Shown here: piece by piece, positions 6,024 through 9,825 of the stretch | How the letters are laid out: each line of letters opens with the position of its first letter | Numbering within the stretch: the stretch's first letter is position 1 | Assembly: GCA_026419705.1 (NCBI GenBank) | Contig: JANZYY010000156.1 | Span: 1-9,825, forward strand | Length of the DNA stretch: 9,825 nt | Reading direction: 5' to 3' | Source of the DNA: Fischerella sp. | GTDB taxonomy: Bacteria; Cyanobacteriota; Cyanobacteriia; Cyanobacteriales; Nostocaceae | Made by a program: the position numbers and the translations under genes | The notes under the pieces: generated by a model | What the model saw: the letters and a program-made list of their open reading frames with translations, nothing else | Database searches by the model: none | Told to the model about the DNA's origin: nothing

Positions 6024-6904
6024 ATGATAAGTTTAGATATAACAAAGTTAGAGGACTTGAATCAAGTTCTCTCTCATCCACCATTATTGACTAGCAGAAA
6101 AGCTAACTGGAACAATATTTTCCTTGCTCACTACCAGCATCCTGCTTCAGAAACTTGTGAACACACAATGCAACAGCTGACGCTGGAAATTATGGATGTC
6201 AACTCGTGGACGAATCATGAACGTCGTATAGGTGGAAAACACTTGTCATATCGAATCGGTGGCGTGAAATTTGTTTGTGTCCTGCTAACACAAGTCACTG
6301 GACATGCTGGGAAGAAACAATATCCTTTACAATAGTTACATTTGAATCCCCATTTTTTGAGAAAGTTGCTTATGAGGCACTAGATTGCAACCAAATTGAA
6401 ATCGTGCCTAGATGGCAAATTTTTGACCCAGTAATTCAAAACGTAGTAAATGCTCTCAATGCTGATTTAGCAGCTGGGTGTCCAGCAGGACGACTGTACG
6501 GTGAGTCTGTTGGTACAGCCTTAGCAGTACATTTACTCAAGAATTTCTCAGTATCACAAAACAAATTTCTGGAATATTCTGACGGATTACCCAAATACAA
6601 ACTCAAGCAAGTACTAGATTTTATCGAATCACATTTGAGTGAAGATTTCAAACTAGAAGATTTGGCGAATACAGTCGGAATAAGTTGTTTCTACTTCTGT
6701 CGTCTGTTTAAACAGTCGCTGCATATGACGCCGCATCAGTATGTAATTCGTCAGCGAGTGGAACTTGCAAAGCGTTTTCTCAAACAATCAAATTTAGCGA
6801 TTGCAGAAGTAGCACTTCTGTGTGGTTTTGCTCATCAAAGTCATCTCAGCCGTCATTTCAGACGCTTGGTAGGTATGTCTCCTAAAGAGTTTCGGAACAA
6901 TTAG
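6024..6904 (+). pseudogene. AraC-family transcriptional regulator, broken by one frameshift
   Basis: Two overlapping frames together make one protein of about 293 residues. The first (from ATG 6024, with AGAG 6 bases upstream) gives the N-terminal sensor part, including HPPLLTSRKANWNNIFLAHY and RRIGGKHLSYRIGG, and continues out of frame to a stop at 6333-6335. The second frame carries the rest: EICLCPANTSHWTCWEE, and then the C-terminal AraC DNA-binding domain with two helix-turn-helix units (about 6596-6900; LEDLANTVGISCFYFCRLFK and IAEVALLCGFAHQSHLSRHF, ending MSPKEFRNN). The switch needs a net loss of one base between about 6261 and 6266; adding one base there would read GGGEICLCPAN. Regulators of this family usually activate a neighbouring gene on binding a small molecule, and the hydrolase gene downstream is the obvious target. 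A sequencing error is possible and would restore a full gene. The stop TAG (6902-6904) abuts the putative operator. Confidence 0.85.
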
Positions 6905-6934
6905 CAAGAATATGCTCTGAATCGCAAGAATGTG
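6904..6934 (+). promoter_or_regulatory. Direct repeat GCAAGAATRTG x2, candidate AraC-type operator
   Basis: GCAAGAATATG (6904-6914) and GCAAGAATGTG (6924-6934) are 20 bases apart, about two helical turns. AraC-family proteins have two helix-turn-helix units and often bind such direct repeats just upstream of the promoter they activate. A -10-like TAGTAT (6976-6981) lies downstream with no -35 match before it, as expected of an activator-dependent promoter for the hydrolase at 7004. Confidence 0.5.
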
Positions 6935-7003
6935 AACGACCTAATCCTCGTCCTCTGGGTAATGTCAAGGGTATCTAGTATGTAATAGTCAACACACAAA
7001 ATT

Positions 7004-7861
7004 ATGTACGATACCCTGACTGCAAACACAATAGAGGTAAATGGCGATCGCTACCATGTCAAAGATTCGGGTTCAGGGAAAGCCAGTGTTGTTTTGTTGC
7101 ATGGCTGGCCCGATGACAGCAGCTTGTGGCATAATCAAGTTTCCGCTTTGCTGAATGCAGGATACCGCGTTATCTGTCCAGATTTACTTGGTTACGGACT
7201 CAGCGATAAACCACAAAATCTCGAACGGTATACAATTTTTGCTCTAGCTAATGATATTATCAGCCTGCTCGACAGTCTGAATTTAGATAAGGTTCATTTA
7301 ATCGCCCATGATTATGGTGCTGTTATCGGCTGGGAAATTGCGACAGTCCACTCAACTCGTTTAAAGACTTTTGTGACTGTGTCCGTTGGTCACTTGGCTT
7401 CCGTACTGGATTTATCCTTTGATGTCTTGCGCTATGAATGGATTTACTTTCTGAACATCCATAAGGTTGCACCCCAACTCTATCGCGCTAGTAATGGTCG
7501 TTTATTGCGTGAAGTACTGCGAACTCACCCAAACCAAGAGCAAATTTTGCAGCATGTTTTAAAACCAGGTGTGCTCGAAGGTATGCAAAAATTGGAGCAA
7601 GCAAACCCGCTTCCTGAAATCCTGCTTGCTCACTTAGAAGGAAAATTACCCGAACAACAGCCAATAACTATTCCAACTTTTGGTATCTGGGGCGATCGAG
7701 ATGAGTTTCTTTGGGAATCGCAAATTAAAAATTCTAGCAAATACGTAGCAGCCGAGTGACAGTATGAAAGAGTCGAAGGGATAGGACACTGGTTTATGCT
7801 CGAACAACCAGAAAAAACGAATCGTCTACTTCTGGATTGGCTGGTCAAGCATGGCTATTAA
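7004..7861 (+). pseudogene. Alpha/beta hydrolase (epoxide hydrolase / dehalogenase-like), internal TGA stop
   Basis: The frame encodes 285 codons, with one TGA at codon 252 (7757-7759) and the natural end TAA at 7859-7861. Motifs: oxyanion-hole HGWP (33-36), DLLGYGLSDKP (60-70), nucleophile elbow AHDYGA with Asp103 as nucleophile, acid region GDRD (230-233), and, after the stop but in the same frame, GIGHW with the catalytic His262. An Asp nucleophile is typical of epoxide hydrolases, haloalkane and fluoroacetate dehalogenases; the substrate cannot be told from the sequence. The 33 codons after the TGA (QYERVEGIGHWFMLEQPEKT...) are perfectly family-like, so TGG (Trp) to TGA is the simplest origin. 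If the stop is real, the 251-residue product lacks the catalytic His. No Shine-Dalgarno sequence precedes the ATG. The gene follows the AraC-type regulator by 99 bases. A HIP1 site lies at 7044. Confidence 0.88.
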
Positions 7862-7882
7862 GTATTTATAGTACAGCAAAAA

Positions 7883-7927
7883 GCGATCGCCCTTTCATCA
7901 TCTCAACTGAGAGTGCGATCGCCTTTT
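7883..7927 (+). terminator. Terminator built from two HIP1 octamers
   Basis: GCGATCGC at 7883-7890 and again at 7915-7922. Each is self-complementary, so the two can pair as an 8-base stem around a 24-base loop, preceded by AAAAA and followed by CTTTTG. It lies about 20 bases after the hydrolase stop and probably ends that transcript. The T-run is short, so strength is uncertain. Confidence 0.55.
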
Positions 7928-7950
7928 GATCGTCATCACAAAATTCTTGT

Positions 7951-7969
7951 GGGCTGGACAGGAAAGCCC
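7951..7969. repeat. Small hairpin GGGCT/AGCCC, possible dispersed repeat
   Basis: GGGCT (7951-7955) pairs with AGCCC (7965-7969). Together with the flanking TTGT and CGCCCA it resembles the G/C-rich hairpin repeats common between genes of filamentous cyanobacteria. Assignment is by resemblance only. Confidence 0.35.
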
Positions 7970-8056
7970 GCCCAGATCGCGCAATTTAAATTCGGCAGAC
8001 TCTCACAAAATCAAACTAGAGTGCAAGAAGTGATACCTAAAATTTTTGAGTAACTA

Positions 8057-8233
8057 TTACTCTAAGTCAAAAACTACCTCAAGACATGCCTTTGGCATGA
8101 GTCTATGTAACGCCAAAAGCTGATTTTCAGCATCACCACGAGTTTGGAATCTCCCGTAAACAACCCTTTGTGTGGGTGAAAGCCAACGCACTATCGTCCA
8201 CGGAGTTCGGTAGGTTATGTGTTGTTGATTCAA
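8057..8233 (-). CDS. Small hypothetical protein (58 aa), probable TTG start
   Basis: A short protein with a conserved-looking core: WTIVRWLSPTQRVVYGRFQT, then RGDAENQLLALHRLMPKACL and EVVFDLE. The strand-helix-strand pattern ending in VVFD resembles a class of small cyanobacterial proteins of unknown function; I cannot name the family. Start choice: an ATG at 8252-8254 opens the frame, but a strong AGGAGG (complement of 8242-8247) lies inside that frame, 8 bases before a TTG at 8231-8233 (5 bases before another TTG at 8234-8236). Translation therefore most likely begins at a TTG, giving MNQQHITYRTP. With the ATG the protein would be 65 residues. No signal or membrane segment. A short hairpin GAGTAA/TTACTC (8048-8062) overlaps the stop codon. 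It is divergent from the Xre gene across a 393-base hairpin-rich gap. Confidence 0.65.
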   Translation of the reverse strand: MNQQHITYRTPWTIVRWLSPTQRVVYGRFQTRGDAENQLLALHRLMPKACLEVVFDLE

Positions 8234-8241
8234 CAAGAAAA

Positions 8242-8247
8242 CCTCCT
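8242..8247 (-). promoter_or_regulatory. Shine-Dalgarno inside the annotated-length frame
   Basis: The complement reads AGGAGG, located downstream of the frame's first ATG and 8 bases before TTG 8231-8233. It decides the start in favour of the TTG. Confidence 0.6.
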
Positions 8248-8266
8248 CAATCATCTAAATAGAAAA

Positions 8267-8550
8267 GACACCAGTCAACGCACAACAGTCAAAAGCAACT
8301 GGTGTCAGATTTTCGTGTGGTAAATTTTGCAGCCATCGTTAGCAAAAACTATTGCTTCATAGGCAGAACCTCCCTACTAAACGGCAACATGGTGAAAACA
8401 AAAGCTTCACCAACACAAGTAAGAGTGGTAGGGTAGACCAAGCACACAGTTAGTAATTGCGTGGGGAGTGGTTACTATCAGACACTAAATCAAGACCAGT
8501 CAGGTAAATTGCTGTATCCTAATTGATCCAGCCTAACTGGCTAGTCTTCC
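8267..8550 (+). other. Hairpin-rich intergenic region, possible structured leader or small RNA
   Basis: No gene-like frame, but four separate paired elements: GACACCAGT (8267-8275) with ACTGGTGTC (8298-8306); an outer stem CCCTACTA (8372-8379) with TGGTAGGG (8426-8433) enclosing TGGTGAA (8390-8396) with TTCACCA (8406-8412); TAGTAA (8451-8456) with TTACTA (8472-8477), extendable inward by four pairs with G-U; and AGACCAGTCAG (8493-8503) with CTGGCTAGTCT (8537-8547), one mismatch and one G-U. Several G-U pairs work only for plus-strand RNA. It could be a long leader of the Xre gene or an independent RNA. It matches no RNA family I know (not 6S, tmRNA, SRP or RNase P by their core motifs). Confidence 0.35.
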
Positions 8551-8570
8551 TGTATTCACCAAAATGAATA

Positions 8571-8632
8571 ATACGTCTTGTTAGTGGCGCTGTCAAGACG
8601 TATCATTCAAGAACCTTTCGTCTTGTATGATA
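8571..8632 (+). promoter_or_regulatory. Two tandem hairpins over the Xre gene start
   Basis: Hairpin one: ATACGTCTTG (8571-8580) with CAAGACGTAT (8594-8603), perfect 10-base stem, 13-base loop. Hairpin two: TATCATTCAAGA (8601-8612) with TCTTGTATGATA (8621-8632), 11 of 12 pairs, 8-base loop; its right arm contains the start codon 8627-8629. The two share TAT 8601-8603. A third pairing, CAAGACG (8594-8600) with CGTCTTG (8619-8625), competes with both. As DNA, the repeated CAAGA/TCTTG half-sites would suit a dimeric Xre autorepressor; as RNA, hairpin two would hide the start codon. Confidence 0.5.
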
Positions 8633-8881
8633 GAAGAAAATCCACAAACACAGGGAAAGTCTCCGTTAAGGCTACTCAGAGAACAAGCCGGTTTAACACG
8701 CCCTCAAGTTAGACAATTGATTGGTGTTTCCGAACGTAGGCAGGCTGACTGGGAATCAGGCAAAGCTATGCCTAGCATCGAGAATGTTGTAGCCTTAGCT
8801 CGTCTGTACAAAGTTTCGCTTAAGACTATGTGCAAGTCTTTAGGTATTGATGTCAAAGATGTACCTGATGATACGAATTGA
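8627..8881 (+). CDS. Xre-type helix-turn-helix DNA-binding protein
   Basis: Protein of 84 residues that is almost entirely one Xre/Cro-like helix-turn-helix domain (about 14-70): LRLLREQAGLTRPQVRQLIG, then the recognition helix region VSERRQADWESG (34-45) and MPSIENVVALARLYKVSLKT. The tail GIDVKDVPDDTN is short and acidic. Such small proteins are typically repressors of their own or a neighbouring promoter. No toxin gene lies beside it, so there is no basis for calling it an antitoxin. The ATG has no Shine-Dalgarno sequence and lies within the stem of a strong inverted repeat (8601-8632), which suggests either translational masking or an operator overlapping the start. It is followed by a hairpin terminator 18 bases after the stop. 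Confidence 0.85.
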   Translation: MIEENPQTQGKSPLRLLREQAGLTRPQVRQLIGVSERRQADWESGKAMPSIENVVALARLYKVSLKTMCKSLGIDVKDVPDDTN

Positions 8882-8893
8882 ATACTATTCTTA

Positions 8894-8918
8894 ACAAAAA
8901 GGTGGGTTTTCCCACCTT
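8894..8918. terminator. Bidirectional terminator between convergent genes
   Basis: AAGGTGGG (8899-8906) pairs perfectly with CCCACCTT (8911-8918) around TTTT. On the minus strand the stem runs into five or more T (complement of 8896-8900), so it is best for the minus-strand pseudogene to the right. On the plus strand it follows the Xre stop but lacks a long T-run. Confidence 0.7.
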
Positions 8919-8955
8919 ATAGCTTAATAATTAATATATAGCGTCCTCAGTATAA

Positions 8956-9740
8956 TTACATATGTATAAGCGCAAAAATTGCATCAACTTCACTTATAGC
9001 TTCATCTACAGTTGTAGCTTGTTCAACCGAATTTATTGGATCATCCCACATGTGCGATCGCACTTGTTGTAATAACAGTCGCCATTCTTTCTCTACATCT
9101 ACAGCACGAATGCTGCGATCCACAAATTCCTCCACACTTGATTCGATTCGCTAAGCAACTGTTTCAAGCCTTTTTCACAGTTACGAACGCTTTCGATATG
9201 TGCTATCTTCAAATTGATAAATACTTGTTGAACAGAGGGTAATTCTGTCAGCTTGGGTGTTTTTGCTTCTTTAGGGGTTAGTCCATCCAGATGTGGGCGA
9301 ATGCGATACTGTACCAATCCCCGATCGGAAAGCTCAAACTCAGCGAGTACTTGGAATGCAAGCTTGAGTTTGCTGGATATACCTGGGATGAGTTGCTCTG
9401 GTATTTCCACAGCCAGCACATTGATTAATTCAGAACCTCTTGCTAGGGTTAGTTCTCTTAAATTTGCCTTTTCAACCAAGATTTCTGCTACTTGAGATTT
9501 GACCGTATCTAGCGATCGTTTGAGAACATTATCTAGTGATAATAGATGCTGAGACAGACGAGCGCGGATTTTATCTAGGCACTTTTCGTAAACGATTTCA
9601 TAGCTTTTCTCAATCTCACTGCTTGTTCAACTCAGTATCTATATCGTGTCTTTTTTTTCTAAGCTCCTGAAGTAGCTGCTCAAGACTAGATGCGAGTTCT
9701 TGCCACTGCTTCAAAATGCGTTCTCTGACAATGCTAACCT
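8956..9740 (-). pseudogene. Decayed coiled-coil protein gene, perhaps the C-terminus of a dynamin-like GTPase
   Basis: Three minus-strand segments in different frames make one continuous protein of about 260 residues. Segment 1 (about 9740-9620) is helical: VRERILKQWQELASSLEQLL, then a stretch ending DIDTELNK. Segment 2 (about 9626-9145): EIEKSYEIVYEKCLDKIRAR through LSDRGLVQYRIRPHLDGLTP to KQLLSES. Segment 3 (about 9144-8956): SVEEFVDRSIRAVDVEKEWR to ALIHM and stop TAA at 8956-8958. Segment 1 to 2 needs a net +1 base change between 9616 and 9629; segment 2 to 3 needs a net -1 near 9141-9150. The tail (RIRPHLDGL, FVDR-x-x-RA, EWR) reminds me of the end of long cyanobacterial dynamin-like proteins; that is recognition from memory and uncertain. 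No GTPase motif is in the window. The upstream end meets palindromic repeats, so the gene is truncated, inserted into, or continues beyond the window. Confidence 0.6.
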
Positions 9741-9765
9741 TTGAGAATCTAATACCAATTCTCAA
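9741..9765. repeat. Inverted repeat TTGAGAAT/ATTCTCAA
   Basis: TTGAGAAT (9741-9748) and ATTCTCAA (9758-9765) are exact complements around a 9-base loop CTAATACCA. The loop plus right arm (TACCAATTCTC) resembles sequence often found at the ends of small dispersed repeats in filamentous cyanobacteria. It marks where the coding character of the right-hand pseudogene ends. Confidence 0.5.
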
Positions 9766-9786
9766 AAATAGAACTACACATAGTTC

Positions 9787-9812
9787 GTAGTGAGTACTTA
9801 AGTACTCACTAC
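9787..9812. repeat. Perfect 26-base palindrome near the window end
   Basis: The half-site GTAGTGAGTACTT (9787-9799) is followed directly by its exact reverse complement (9800-9812), with no loop. A frame on the minus strand runs through it, but a fully symmetric 26-mer is unlikely inside a normal gene. It is probably part of a mobile or dispersed palindromic element that sits against the decayed gene. Confidence 0.6.
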
Positions 9813-9825
9813 CAACCAAGAACAT

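Noticed and set aside
6267..6273. Programmed -1 frameshift at AAATTTG in the AraC-type gene
   Set aside because: The heptamer is out of phase with the canonical X-XXY-YYZ slippery layout and no strong downstream structure is evident; a plain one-base deletion is simpler.
7757..7759. Selenocysteine at the hydrolase TGA
   Set aside because: Position 252 is not catalytic in this family, the flanking context suggests Trp, and no selenocysteine-insertion-type hairpin is seen directly after it.
8267..8632. CRISPR array or tRNA in the hairpin-rich gap
   Set aside because: No regularly spaced identical repeats and no cloverleaf or T-loop GTTCRA motif.
8057..8881. Toxin-antitoxin pair of the small minus-strand protein and the Xre protein
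   Set aside because: The genes are divergent with a 393-base gap, and the small protein shows no toxin family features.
9253..9495. Plus-strand frame of 80 codons (and one at 9036-9242)
   Set aside because: They are opposite the minus-strand coiled-coil sequence, which has the protein-like pattern; these are shadows.

Overview
The window looks like a contig end from a filamentous, probably heterocyst-forming (Nostocales-type) cyanobacterium. The evidence is the repeated HIP1 octamer GCGATCGC (I see at least eight full copies, in genes and between them), a tandem heptamer array of the kind common in Nostoc relatives, AT-rich intergenic DNA with many perfect palindromes, and a 665-residue UvrB of cyanobacterial type. 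The first 19 bases are the Tn5 mosaic-end adapter used in transposase-based library preparation. They are not genomic, so the leftmost gene is cut artificially and position 20 is the real contig edge.

Left part (20-3523, all genes on the minus strand): a 44-residue N-terminal fragment of an unknown gene (20-151); about 800 bases with no convincing gene; a probable two-gene unit of a small lipoprotein (1644-2081) followed by a protein with a C-terminal membrane helix (1015-1539), separated by a heptamer array and closed by a terminator; a CsbD-family stress protein (2311-2493); and a 159-residue protein built from five 19-residue repeats with a G-x-R-P core (3044-3523), also closed by a strong terminator. 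Between them lie long non-coding stretches with palindromes that look like dispersed repeats.

Centre (3697-5880, plus strand): uvrB, the damage-verification helicase of nucleotide excision repair, with a plausible promoter and a terminator. It is intact and is the only gene in the window whose function is certain.

Right part (6024-9825) is accessory-like and partly decayed. An AraC-family regulator gene carries a one-base frameshift near 6261-6266. It is followed by an alpha/beta hydrolase gene stopped by one in-frame TGA at codon 252, upstream of its catalytic histidine, which is still present in frame beyond the stop. Between the two sits a direct repeat GCAAGAATRTG with 20-bp spacing, a good candidate for the regulator's operator. 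Next come a small unknown gene (8057-8233, minus) and an Xre-type DNA-binding protein (8627-8881, plus), with a strongly hairpin-rich intergenic region between them whose last hairpin buries the Xre start codon. The far right holds the remains of a minus-strand coiled-coil gene, perhaps the C-terminal end of a dynamin-like GTPase. It is broken by two frameshifts and is preceded by palindromic repeats.

I did not find a complete, clearly new multi-gene system. The strongest candidates for something undescribed are the G-x-R-P repeat protein and the nested hairpins over the Xre leader. Because unremoved adapter shows this is lightly curated draft sequence, each frame disruption could be a sequencing or assembly error until reads are checked.
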